This document shows positions 16,573 through 25,343 of a stretch of DNA of 36,839 nt, one piece after another (the stretch's first letter is position 1; every line of letters starts with the position of its first letter). The stretch is taken from positions 1 through 36,839 of the forward strand of contig JADEXJ010000054.1 in assembly GCA_015207195.1 (NCBI GenBank), given 5' to 3'. Below the pieces are notes generated by a model. It was not told the DNA's origin and did not search any database. It saw nothing but the letters and a program-made list of their open reading frames with translations. A program made the position numbers and the translations under genes. Source of the DNA: Pleurocapsales cyanobacterium LEGE 10410. GTDB lineage: Bacteria > Cyanobacteriota > Cyanobacteriia > Cyanobacteriales > Xenococcaceae.

Positions 16573-16656
16573 ACTTCTTGCACTAATTATTACTTAACTG
16601 TTTATCAAGAGGTAATAGGTAATAAAGATTGATTTTACTATTCATGCAAGAGGTCT
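16571..16656. mobile_element. MITE-like inverted-repeat element, 86 bp
   Basis: AGACTTCTTGCA (16571-16582) and TGCAAGAGGTCT (16645-16656) are inverted with 11 of 12 bases complementary, and internal TTATTAC / GTAATAA sequences extend the pairing. Possible target duplication ATT or TA at the edges. There is no coding capacity; as RNA the element would form a long hairpin between the small protein gene and the H+-ATPase gene. Confidence 0.5.
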
Positions 16657-16738
16657 ATTAGCTATAAAGCTCCAAATAAATAAAAATTTTCTGAGAATTC
16701 CCTGCTAATAAAGTGAAAACCTTATTTGAAGAATTAAA

Positions 16739-19303
16739 ATGGCATTTAAACAGCGATCGCGTAACCAGAAAAGAAACCCATCTCAAAGCCAAGATCCCAG
16801 CACCCAGGCTGCAACTGACCCCCCTATCATAATTGACTATCGAGCTAAATTTTTATCCCTCGATCAATTGCAAACTCAGTTAAATACTTCTACTGATGGT
16901 TTGAGTCAGTCTGAAGCGACGGCTCGCTTGTCGAAATACGGTAACAACGAACTAGCAGAATCAAGCACCAGTACTTTACAGCAATTATTAACTCATTTTT
17001 GGAATCCGATCGCCTGGATGATTGAAGTAGCTGCAATCCTTTCGGCACTCGTCAGAGACTGGGCAGATTTGGGTATTATTCTGACTTTGTTAGTGGTTAA
17101 TGCCATTATTGGTTTTTGGGAAGAACATCAGGCAGGAAATGCGATCGCTGCTCTCAAAGCCAAGTTAGCACTCCAGGCACGAGTCAAACGCGATCGCAAG
17201 TGGCAAACCATTTCCGCCCTAGAATTAGTGCCAGGAGATATTATCCGTTTGCGTATCGGAGATATTGTCCCCGCCGATACCCGATTGCTAGAGGGGGATT
17301 CGGTAGAGATCGACCAGTCAGCCCTAACGGGGGAATCATTAACCGTTACTAGAAATTCAGGAGAAACGGTTTATTCAGGTTCGATTCTCAAACGAGGCGA
17401 AATCGATGGTTTAGTCTTTGCTACGGGTGCTAATACTTATTTTGGTAGAACTGCTCATCTGGTGGAAACAGCCCACACTACCAGCCATTTTCAACGGGCA
17501 GTTTTAAAGATTGGTGATTATTTAATTTTAGTTGCTTTATTCTTGGTCACGCTGATTTTGTCAGTAGCCGTGTTTCGCGGTGACGGGATGGTTACAACCT
17601 TACAATTTGCATTGGTTTTAACTGTAGCCTCGATTCCCGTAGCTATGCCTACGGTTTTATCGGTGACAATGGCAGTAGGGGCGCAAAATCTGGCAAAAAA
17701 GCAGGCTATTGTCAGTCGTTTGGCTGCGATTGAGGAACTAGCGGGAATCGATATACTTTGCTCTGATAAGACAGGTACATTGACTCAAAACAAATTAACT
17801 TTGGGTCAACCTTTTAGTATTAAAGAAACAGATAAAGAAGTGATTCTAGGTGCTGCATTAGCTTCCCGCAGTGAAGATCGAGACCCAATTGACTTGGCGG
17901 TGCTTAGTGGTTTACCAGCAAACCAAACCTTAAATAACTACCAAATTATTCACTTTCAGCCTTTCGATCCCGTTAGTAAACGTACAGAAGCCGAAGTCAA
18001 AACTACAAATGGTCGGGTTTTCAAGGTCAGTAAGGGCGCACCCCAGGTAATCTTGGCACTATCAGCCAATGCACCTCGAATCGAAGCTCAGGTAGAGCAA
18101 GCGGTTAATGAATTTGCCAGTCGGGGCTTCCGCTCTCTAGGAGTAGCACGCAGCGATGAGTTAGAGCAATGGCAATTTCTAGGCGTGCTACCGCTTTTCG
18201 ATCCACCACGAGAAGACTCTCAAGCTACGGTTAAGGCTGCCCGTCGCTTAGGAGTTCAGATTAAAATGCTCACTGGAGATCAGCAAGCGATCGCCAAAGA
18301 GACTGCCCATCAGTTAGGCTTAGGGGAAAATATTCTCAATGCTAATCTGTTTGCCGAAACCGATCCTCATCAAATCGGACAGCTTGCTGATGCCATTGAG
18401 GGGTCAGATGGTTTTGCCCAGGTTTTTCCCGAACATAAGTATCACATTGTTGATGTCCTACAGCAGCAAGGTCATATTGTAGGCATGACGGGGGACGGGG
18501 TAAATGATGCCCCAGCATTAAAAAAAGCCGATGCAGGTATCGCGGTTTCTGGTGCTACTGATGCAGCCAGGGCAGCAGCGGATATTGTCCTGTTGACACC
18601 AGGGCTATCGGTGATTGTAGATGCCATTAAAGAGAGTCGCAAAATTTTCCAGCGGATGAACAGCTATGCCATCTACCGCATTGCTGAAACCATCCGCGTG
18701 CTAGTATTTATGACCTTATCTATTTTGGTCTTTAATTTTTATCCAGTAACGGCAATTATGATCGTGTTGCTGGCACTGCTCAACGATGGGGCTATTTTAT
18801 CAATCGCCTATGACCGCACTCACTCTGCCGATCGCCCTGAAGCCTGGAATATGCCTGTGGTAATGGGAGTAGCAACTATATTGGGTCTGGCTGGGGTGCT
18901 ATCTTCCTTTGGTTTATTTTATCTAGCAGAGCGGGTCTTCGCTCTTCCCCAGGATATAATTCAGTCTCTAATTTATCTAAAACTCTCAGTAGCAGGTCAC
19001 TTTACTGTTTTTGTGACTCGGACGCGGGGAGCATTTTGGACAATTAAACCCGCACCAGTTTTATTGGGAGCGGTATTGGTCACTCAAGCGATCGCCACTG
19101 TTATTGCAGTTTATGGATTGTTAATGACTCCAATTGGTTGGAATTGGGCATTGTTAGTTTGGGTCTATGCTCTAGTATGGTTTCTGATTAATGACCGAAT
19201 AAAAATAGCAGCTTATCGCATCTTCGATCGGCATCAACCTGTTTTGTCAGCCAAAGGCATCAAGCGTTGGGCGAGACAAAGATTTCATCACCCTGGACTT
19301 TAA
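16739..19303 (+). CDS. P3A-type plasma-membrane H+-ATPase
   Basis: The 854-residue P-type ATPase is of the proton-pump (P3A) class, as in plants, fungi and some prokaryotes. Class markers: LSALVRDWADLGIIL (TM1-2), LTGESLTV, the TM4 motif [31 protein letters not shown] with D343, [27 protein letters not shown] (about 586), and ALLNDGAILSIAYDR in TM6 with the Asp that binds the proton in plant AHA2. The long C-terminal autoinhibitory domain of plant enzymes is missing; the protein ends soon after TM10. The N-terminus is polar. It would export H+ at the cost of ATP. It is second in the unit of promoter copy 6. AAGAAT is the only weak ribosome-binding site. Confidence 0.93.
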   Translation: MAFKQRSRNQKRNPSQSQDPSTQAATDPPIIIDYRAKFLSLDQLQTQLNTSTDGLSQSEATARLSKYGNNELAESSTSTLQQLLTHFWNPIAWMIEVAAILSALVRDWADLGIILTLLVVNAIIGFWEEHQAGNAIAALKAKLALQARVKRDRKWQTISALELVPGDIIRLRIGDIVPADTRLLEGDSVEIDQSALTGESLTVTRNSGETVYSGSILKRGEIDGLVFATGANTYFGRTAHLVETAHTTSHFQRAVLKIGDYLILVALFLVTLILSVAVFRGDGMVTTLQFALVLTVASIPVAMPTVLSVTMAVGAQNLAKKQAIVSRLAAIEELAGIDILCSDKTGTLTQNKLTLGQPFSIKETDKEVILGAALASRSEDRDPIDLAVLSGLPANQTLNNYQIIHFQPFDPVSKRTEAEVKTTNGRVFKVSKGAPQVILALSANAPRIEAQVEQAVNEFASRGFRSLGVARSDELEQWQFLGVLPLFDPPREDSQATVKAARRLGVQIKMLTGDQQAIAKETAHQLGLGENILNANLFAETDPHQIGQLADAIEGSDGFAQVFPEHKYHIVDVLQQQGHIVGMTGDGVNDAPALKKADAGIAVSGATDAARAAADIVLLTPGLSVIVDAIKESRKIFQRMNSYAIYRIAETIRVLVFMTLSILVFNFYPVTAIMIVLLALLNDGAILSIAYDRTHSADRPEAWNMPVVMGVATILGLAGVLSSFGLFYLAERVFALPQDIIQSLIYLKLSVAGHFTVFVTRTRGAFWTIKPAPVLLGAVLVTQAIATVIAVYGLLMTPIGWNWALLVWVYALVWFLINDRIKIAAYRIFDRHQPVLSAKGIKRWARQRFHHPGL

Positions 19304-19385
19304 ATATTTACAGCGAATTTCAGTTGAATAGAACCTATTACCTAAACCGAGGTTTGGCTGTCCCCCGACAAAATAGGATTGCTAT

Positions 19386-20663
19386 ATGTCATCTCAATTT
19401 TTATCTTGGATTCCACTCGAAGCCTTTAAACTATTGATGGTTCTGTTTCTTTCCTTTTTAATCGGTTTAGAAAGAGAAGAACATAAGATCGGTAAAGGCT
19501 ATGCTTTTGGCGGAGTACGCACCTATCCCTTAATTGGGCTGATCGGCTACAGCATAGCATTTCTATCCCAAAAACAGGTCTTACCTGTAGCTATTGGTTT
19601 AGCTGTAATTGGTGGTTTTATGATGATTTCCTATTGGCATAAAATTACTTCATCAAAACGAGTTGGTCTAACCTCAGAAATGGCAGGTCTAGCTACCTAT
19701 GTCGTTGGGGCTTTAGTTTATCACGAACATTTTTGGGTTGCTTCAGCTTTGGCGATCGCCAGTCTAATTTTATTGGAATTTAAGTCTTTTCTTGAAGGTT
19801 TAGCTCGTCGTTTTTCGGCAGAAGACATCATTACTTTTACCAAGTTTCTGTTTTTAACTATTGTTATTCTGCCAATTCTTGACAATCAAAAATTTGGTAT
19901 CTTTGCCATTAATCCTTTCAAAACCTGGTTAGTGGTAGTTACGGTTAGCACAATTTCTTACAGTAGTTTTTTATTGCAAAGAGTCATCAAAGGTAAAGGA
20001 GGAATCACTCTAGTTGCTTTATTGGGTGGGGCTTGTTCTTCGACAATTACGACAGTAGCCTTAGCTAAAAAATCTAGTCTCGATCGCCAAAATTCCTCCA
20101 GTTATGTCGGTGGAATGATCGTGGCAGCAGGTATGATGTACTTGCGTTTGGCATTATTACTCAAAATCTTTAACCCTGGTTTGGCAAAGCAACTAATTGT
20201 CCCTTTTATTATCTTGGGAATTATTGGTATTGTCGGGGGCTTTTTGCGGTCATTAAAGAAAAAATCTACAGTGAATCCTGATGATGTTCAGCCCACTCCG
20301 CCCAAGGGAAATCCTTTGGAATTAAAAGCTGCTTTTAGTTTTGCCCTCTTATTTATCATCATTACAATGATGACCAAATATATGATTAACTACTTTGGCA
20401 GTAAGGGAGTCTATACTTTAGCAGCGATTATGGGAATTACCGATGTAGATCCTTTTATTCTCAGCTTAACTCAGTCTGCGGGACAATCTGTACCTCTGAC
20501 TGTTGCCAGCATCTCGATTTTAATTGCTGCTGCCAGTAATAATGCAGTTAAAGGTTTATATGCCCTAATTTTTGGCGATCGCCAAACGGGAAGACAAGGT
20601 TTTTATCTGTTATTACTGTTTAGTTTCCTGGGCTTATTTCCTTTATTAAGCCAAATCTTTTGA
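19386..20663 (+). CDS. MgtC/SapB and DUF4010 family membrane protein
   Basis: The 425-residue polytopic membrane protein has about a dozen hydrophobic segments. The N-terminal part (LMVLFLSFLIGLEREEHK ... GVRTYPLIGLIGY) matches the MgtC/SapB fold; the C-terminal half (LVALLGGACSSTITTVALAKKS, ending ASNNAVKGLYALIFGDRQTGR) matches DUF4010. MgtC proteins are linked to Mg2+ limitation and to restraint of ATP synthase in enterobacteria; the function of the DUF4010 form is not established. It lies 82 bp after the H+-ATPase and 41 bp before the acyl-CoA synthetase, all same strand, suggesting one operon and a link to ion or membrane-potential homeostasis. Confidence 0.82.
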   Translation: MSSQFLSWIPLEAFKLLMVLFLSFLIGLEREEHKIGKGYAFGGVRTYPLIGLIGYSIAFLSQKQVLPVAIGLAVIGGFMMISYWHKITSSKRVGLTSEMAGLATYVVGALVYHEHFWVASALAIASLILLEFKSFLEGLARRFSAEDIITFTKFLFLTIVILPILDNQKFGIFAINPFKTWLVVVTVSTISYSSFLLQRVIKGKGGITLVALLGGACSSTITTVALAKKSSLDRQNSSSYVGGMIVAAGMMYLRLALLLKIFNPGLAKQLIVPFIILGIIGIVGGFLRSLKKKSTVNPDDVQPTPPKGNPLELKAAFSFALLFIIITMMTKYMINYFGSKGVYTLAAIMGITDVDPFILSLTQSAGQSVPLTVASISILIAAASNNAVKGLYALIFGDRQTGRQGFYLLLLFSFLGLFPLLSQIF

Positions 20664-20704
20664 GTCGCTCTCTTGATAGATATTAAAGTATAGGTATTAA
20701 AACA

Positions 20705-23398
20705 ATGAGTATTCGCAATCTGGAATATCTATTTCAGCCCCAGTCGGTGGCAGTAATTGGAGCATCCAATCGACCTCGAAGCGTGGGTTCAGTGGTCATG
20801 AGCAACCTGTTACACGGCAACTTCGCAGGTCCAATTATGCCAGTTAATCCCAAGCATACTGCCGTAGCTGGAGTACTCTGCTACCCAGATGTGAAGAGTC
20901 TACCCCTAACCCCTGACTTAGCAGTGGTTTGCACCCCTCCGACTACAGTTCCAGGAATCATTGGCTCACTTGGCGATCGTGGCACCAAAGCAGCAATTGT
21001 ACTCACAGCAGGACTTTCACACTCCCTAGATGCAGGGGGTCATTCACTACAACAAAAAATGCTCGACGTGGCAAAGCAATCTGGGATGCGTATCCTCGGT
21101 CCCAACTCTCTCGGTCTAATTGTCCCAGGAATTGGACTGAACGCCAGCTTCGCCCATACGAGTACCCAAGTAGGAGAAGTAGCTTTCGTATCTCAATCGG
21201 GTGCGCTCTGTACTGCTGTCCTGGACTGGGCAAAATCCCGACAGATTGGTTTTTCTCATTTCATTTCTCTAGGAGATAATGCCGAGATTAACTTTGCTGA
21301 TGTGCTGGATTATCTGGGAAGCGACCCCCAAACCAGAGCAATCCTCCTCTACATCGAGTCAATTCGAGCAGCCAGACAGTTTATGTCAGCAGCGCGGGGA
21401 GCAGCACGTAATAAGCCTGTCCTCGCGATTAAAGCAGGACGGGTAGCAGAGGGGGCGAGGGCAGCAGCCTCTCATACAGGAGCGTTAGCTGGTGTTGACC
21501 TGGTTTACGATGCCGCAATTAGGCGAGCTGGAATGCTGCGGGTGTTTGAGATTGAGGAGCTGTTCGAGGCAGTGGAAACCTTGGCTCGGTTACACTCTTT
21601 TAAAGGAGATCGTTTGGGAATCTTAAGTAACGGTGGGGGTCCTGGGGTTATGGCTACGGACTGTCTGATTGAAGGGGGTGGTAAACTTGCCGAGCTCTCG
21701 GAAAAGACGCTGCAACAGCTAGACGCTATTTTGCCAGCTACCTGGTCTCGCAGCAACCCAGTAGATCTGATTGGAGATGCCGATAGCAGTCGCTATGCTC
21801 AAGCACTGGATATTTTACTACAAGAACCAAATATGGACGCGCTGTTAGTCATGCACGTCCCTACGGCGATCGCTCCTAGCGAGGAAACCGCCAGAGCTGT
21901 AGTGGAAGTATTACGGAATAAAAAACACCATAATGTATTAACCTCTTGGTTGGGAGAAGAATCGGCAGCAGCAGCACGGACTCGCTTTGCTGAGGCAGTA
22001 ATCCCGACTTATGACACTCCAGATCGAGCAGTAGAAGCCTTCCTGCATCTGGTACGCTATCGAAGCAATCAAGAATTGCTGATGGAAATACCACCCTCCA
22101 TTCCCACGGAGTTTACCCCTGCTACAACAACCGTGCGTCTGATGATTCAGCAGGCTCTAACCGAAGAACGTAGTATGCTCAGTGAGCCTGAAGCCAAGGC
22201 AGTGTTGGCAGCCTACGGCATTCCCATTGTCGAGACACGGATTGTCAGGACGGTTGAGGATGCTCTGCGGATAGCAGAGGAGATTGGCTATCCTGTAGCT
22301 CTGAAAATTGTTTCCCCAGATGTTACCCACAAGTCAGATGTGGGGGGAGTGGCTCTAAATTTAGAAAATTCTGAAACTTTACAACTAGCTACCCAAGCAA
22401 TGAAAGCTCGCGTGACAAAACTTTGTCCTTCGGCTCGTATTGCTGGCTTTACGGTTCAGAAGATGGTGCGCCGTCCTGGTTCTCAGGAACTGCTGGTCGG
22501 GGTCAGTACCGATCGCATTTTTGGTCCAATTATTCTATTTGGGCAGGGTGGTAAAGCAGCCGAAACCATTGGCGATCGCGCGATCGCTCTACCACCTCTC
22601 AATTTGACCCTCGCTAGAGAACTAATCTCTCGGACTCGGATCTCCAAACTTCTAGAAGGTTATCGCGACCAACTTAGAGCGGATCTTGATGCTGTTGAAC
22701 TGACATTGATTCAGATTTCTCAGCTAATTATCGATATCCCCGAAATTACCGAACTAGACATTAATCCCTTACTAGCTGATGACAAGGGAGTAGTGGCACT
22801 GGATGCCCGCATTGCCATTGAGCCTACTACCCTCTCAGGAGCAGCGCGCCTAGCCATTCGCCCCTATCCCCAAGAGTTAGAAGAAGCGATCGCCTTGCCT
22901 TCAGGTCGTCAACTCCTGATCCGTCCGATTCGCCCAGAGGATGAACCTGCCCACTACGAACTCTTTAAGCATTTTACACCTGATGACATCCGCTTTCGCT
23001 TCTTCGGTATGGTGCGACAATTTCCTCACTCAGAAATGGCTCGCTTCACTCAAATCGATTACGACCGCGAGATGGCATTTGTAGCTACTGGGAAGAATGA
23101 ACGGGGTCAATTAGAGACTTTGGGAGTAGTTAGAGCGATCGCTGAACCCAACAATCAATCGGCTGAATTTGCCATTATTGTCAGGGCGGAGCTGAAAAGA
23201 CAAGGACTGGGTCGTGTGCTGCTGGAAAAGATAATCCGCTACTGCCGAGCCAAGGGATTACAAGAGCTGGAGGGAGAGGTTCTTGCCGATAACACTGCTA
23301 TGTTAAGCCTTGCCCAAAGCTTGGGTTTCGAGCGCGATCGCACTAGGGACTCTAAGGTGGTTCAAGTTAAATTGCAGCTACAAGAAAATCGAGCATAA
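20705..23398 (+). CDS. ADP-forming acyl-CoA synthetase fused to GNAT acetyltransferase
   Basis: The 897-residue fusion comprises a CoA-binding domain (about 8-130, SVAVIGASNRPRSVG), a succinyl-CoA-ligase-like domain (150-300) with the motif SHTGALAG whose H257 corresponds to the phosphohistidine of ADP-forming acetyl-CoA synthetases, a second ligase domain (305-460), an ATP-grasp domain (about 490-710, EPEAKAVLAAYGIP, HKSDVGGVALN), and a C-terminal GNAT domain (about 735-890, acetyl-CoA site RQGLGRVLLEK). The architecture is that of Pat/PatZ protein acetyltransferases. Since the His is retained, the ligase half may still make ATP from acetyl-CoA, ADP and phosphate. Its placement with xfp and ackA in one regulon fits acetate energy metabolism and its control by lysine acetylation. 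Confidence 0.92.
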   Translation: MSIRNLEYLFQPQSVAVIGASNRPRSVGSVVMSNLLHGNFAGPIMPVNPKHTAVAGVLCYPDVKSLPLTPDLAVVCTPPTTVPGIIGSLGDRGTKAAIVLTAGLSHSLDAGGHSLQQKMLDVAKQSGMRILGPNSLGLIVPGIGLNASFAHTSTQVGEVAFVSQSGALCTAVLDWAKSRQIGFSHFISLGDNAEINFADVLDYLGSDPQTRAILLYIESIRAARQFMSAARGAARNKPVLAIKAGRVAEGARAAASHTGALAGVDLVYDAAIRRAGMLRVFEIEELFEAVETLARLHSFKGDRLGILSNGGGPGVMATDCLIEGGGKLAELSEKTLQQLDAILPATWSRSNPVDLIGDADSSRYAQALDILLQEPNMDALLVMHVPTAIAPSEETARAVVEVLRNKKHHNVLTSWLGEESAAAARTRFAEAVIPTYDTPDRAVEAFLHLVRYRSNQELLMEIPPSIPTEFTPATTTVRLMIQQALTEERSMLSEPEAKAVLAAYGIPIVETRIVRTVEDALRIAEEIGYPVALKIVSPDVTHKSDVGGVALNLENSETLQLATQAMKARVTKLCPSARIAGFTVQKMVRRPGSQELLVGVSTDRIFGPIILFGQGGKAAETIGDRAIALPPLNLTLARELISRTRISKLLEGYRDQLRADLDAVELTLIQISQLIIDIPEITELDINPLLADDKGVVALDARIAIEPTTLSGAARLAIRPYPQELEEAIALPSGRQLLIRPIRPEDEPAHYELFKHFTPDDIRFRFFGMVRQFPHSEMARFTQIDYDREMAFVATGKNERGQLETLGVVRAIAEPNNQSAEFAIIVRAELKRQGLGRVLLEKIIRYCRAKGLQELEGEVLADNTAMLSLAQSLGFERDRTRDSKVVQVKLQLQENRA

Positions 23399-23546
23399 AT
23401 TCAGCAAAACCATTGCGACGTTGATGAATGCTAATGGCTAAACATATATTTTACTTATCAACTGAAAATGTACGACTCTCAAGTGCTTAGAGCTTAAAAC
23501 TACGAATAGTATTTTTTTGTAGGACATTACATAAATCATCAACGCC

Positions 23547-25220
23547 ATGTTTTTAATTGCCAGTAAGTCTCCCTCCGCCAATCAGCGTCAAAAAGAAATT
23601 ATCGAAGTTGTCTTGCGAAATGGTTGGAATTACTTTCACAGTCGTCTGGTAAAAGATGCTCAACCAGCAAATCCTTCGCTTCCTCTGCCAGAAGTTCTGA
23701 AGAAAATTTTAATCGATTTAGGTCCTACCTTTATCAAGCTGGGACAACTCCTCAGTACTCGTCCAGACCTGCTAAATCCCGAATATATAAGCGCCCTAGA
23801 AACTCTTCAAAGCCAAGTTCCAGCCTTGTCCTGGAGTGAAATTGAACCAATCTTAAACGCAACTTTTGCTAGTCCCTGGCAAGAATTATTTGTTGAGATC
23901 GAACCAGTAGCTATCGCAGCAGGATCTTTGGCTCAAGTGCATCGTGGTAAATTGCCCGACGGACAAATAGTAGCAGTTAAAATTCAACGTCCAGGGATTC
24001 GCCAAGTCATCGAGCAAGACTTAGAGGTTTTGGCAGCATTAGCAAAGTGGTTTAGTAAAGATAAAATAGGACAAGCCTACGATTTATTAGGGTTAGTCGA
24101 AGAATTCAAAGTAAGTTTGTTGGGAGAACTAGATTTTTGTCGAGAAGCTCGAAACACCAAAATACTACGGAAAAATCTAACTGACACTTCTCTTTGGCAA
24201 AAAGGTCAAGTTGTTGTCCCACAGGTTTATTCAAATTTAACCACAGAAGTAATCCTGACCCTGGAGTGGATTGAAGGAGTCAAGCTAAACGATGTGGATT
24301 TACCCGAAGCTAGGAAAACAAAGCTAGCAGCTTTAGTTACTCAGGTAATAATGAAGCAAATCTACTTAGATCGAATTTTTCATGCCGATCCCCATCCTGG
24401 TAACTTCTTATATATCGGAGATGAAAAACAAGAGCGATTGGCTCTCCTCGATTGCGGGATGGTAGCCATACTAGATCCCCGTACCCAAACTATTCTCACC
24501 GACTTATTAATCGGTATCGTTTATGAGCAACCTAGAAGAGTAGCTCAAGCAATTCGAGAATTAGGATTTAGCAAACTCGATGTGGATTTGCGTGCCATTG
24601 AATCTTCTATCGATCGACTACTGCGCCAATATTACACTCGACCATTAGAAGAAATTAACCTAGCAGAACTGCTCAACGAAGCTTTACGCATTCCTAGAGA
24701 AAACAACATCCAAATGCCAGGTACGATTGGCTTGTTTGCCAAAGCTGTTACCAATGTTGAAGGAATTACTCGTAGCCTAGACCCACTGTTCCCCTTTATT
24801 GAAGTGGCTCGCCCTATTATCGAACAAGCAATTCGTCAAAGAATTTTGGGACCGCAAATCTTACAAGAAACGACCCAATCTACTCTCTATCTATCCCGTC
24901 TACTGACTCAACTTCCTCAACGCTGGGAAATTTTGCTAGATCGTCTAGAACGTTCTGAATTGGGAGTGAATGTAGGTTGGCAAAATGAACAGGAGTTTCT
25001 TCAATCTTGGGGAGCAGGAATTAATCGTCTTACTCTAGCAGTGGTTGCCGTTGGAGCAGCGATCGCAGGAGTTCTTTTACTTAATGTGGCGACTCAAGAT
25101 ATTGGAGTACTGCCTTTAACGGTAATTTTGGTCTGGAGCCAAGGATTATTAATTGCTGGTACTGCATTGGGAATTTGGTTAGTGTTAAGTTCTGGTTCTG
25201 GTCGTCAAAAAAATGATTAG
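23547..25220 (+). CDS. AarF/ABC1/UbiB-family kinase-like protein
   Basis: The 557-residue protein has the UbiB/ABC1 signature KxGQ (FIKLGQLLSTRPDLL, about 62-76), the ATP-binding region AAGSLAQVHRGKLPDGQIVAVKIQRPG (Ala-rich loop, here AAGS), catalytic-loop DPHPGNFL and the metal-binding DCG of LLDCGMV. Two hydrophobic helices at the C-terminus (about 505-550) anchor it in the membrane, as in the family. Relatives support ubiquinone or plastoquinone and tocopherol metabolism; cyanobacteria have several copies. It follows the acyl-CoA synthetase by 148 bp and ends just before promoter copy 7. No Shine-Dalgarno sequence is obvious before the ATG. Confidence 0.9.
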   Translation: MFLIASKSPSANQRQKEIIEVVLRNGWNYFHSRLVKDAQPANPSLPLPEVLKKILIDLGPTFIKLGQLLSTRPDLLNPEYISALETLQSQVPALSWSEIEPILNATFASPWQELFVEIEPVAIAAGSLAQVHRGKLPDGQIVAVKIQRPGIRQVIEQDLEVLAALAKWFSKDKIGQAYDLLGLVEEFKVSLLGELDFCREARNTKILRKNLTDTSLWQKGQVVVPQVYSNLTTEVILTLEWIEGVKLNDVDLPEARKTKLAALVTQVIMKQIYLDRIFHADPHPGNFLYIGDEKQERLALLDCGMVAILDPRTQTILTDLLIGIVYEQPRRVAQAIRELGFSKLDVDLRAIESSIDRLLRQYYTRPLEEINLAELLNEALRIPRENNIQMPGTIGLFAKAVTNVEGITRSLDPLFPFIEVARPIIEQAIRQRILGPQILQETTQSTLYLSRLLTQLPQRWEILLDRLERSELGVNVGWQNEQEFLQSWGAGINRLTLAVVAVGAAIAGVLLLNVATQDIGVLPLTVILVWSQGLLIAGTALGIWLVLSSGSGRQKND

Positions 25221-25239
25221 TTATTGAAGTATTCGCCAT

Positions 25240-25272
25240 CTTCATAAGTTCCTCAAATTCATTTTCTATAAC
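25240..25272 (+). promoter_or_regulatory. Island promoter, copy 7 (ppsA-xfp-ackA unit)
   Basis: CTTCATAAGTTCCTCAAA (25240-25257), 9 nt, TATAAC (25267-25272). It starts 20 bp after the AarF stop, with a leader of about 65 nt to the ATG at 25344. Confidence 0.72.
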
Positions 25273-25343
25273 TAGATTAACAACCTCGAAGCATTACCAA
25301 TACAGCGTATGTCAAGAGGTGAAGTTTAGAGAGAGTAAAACTT

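Noticed and set aside
23529-23546. ACATAAATCATCAAC before the AarF gene resembles the element
   Set aside because: One base is missing between the halves, there is no -10 box and it lies directly before the ATG.
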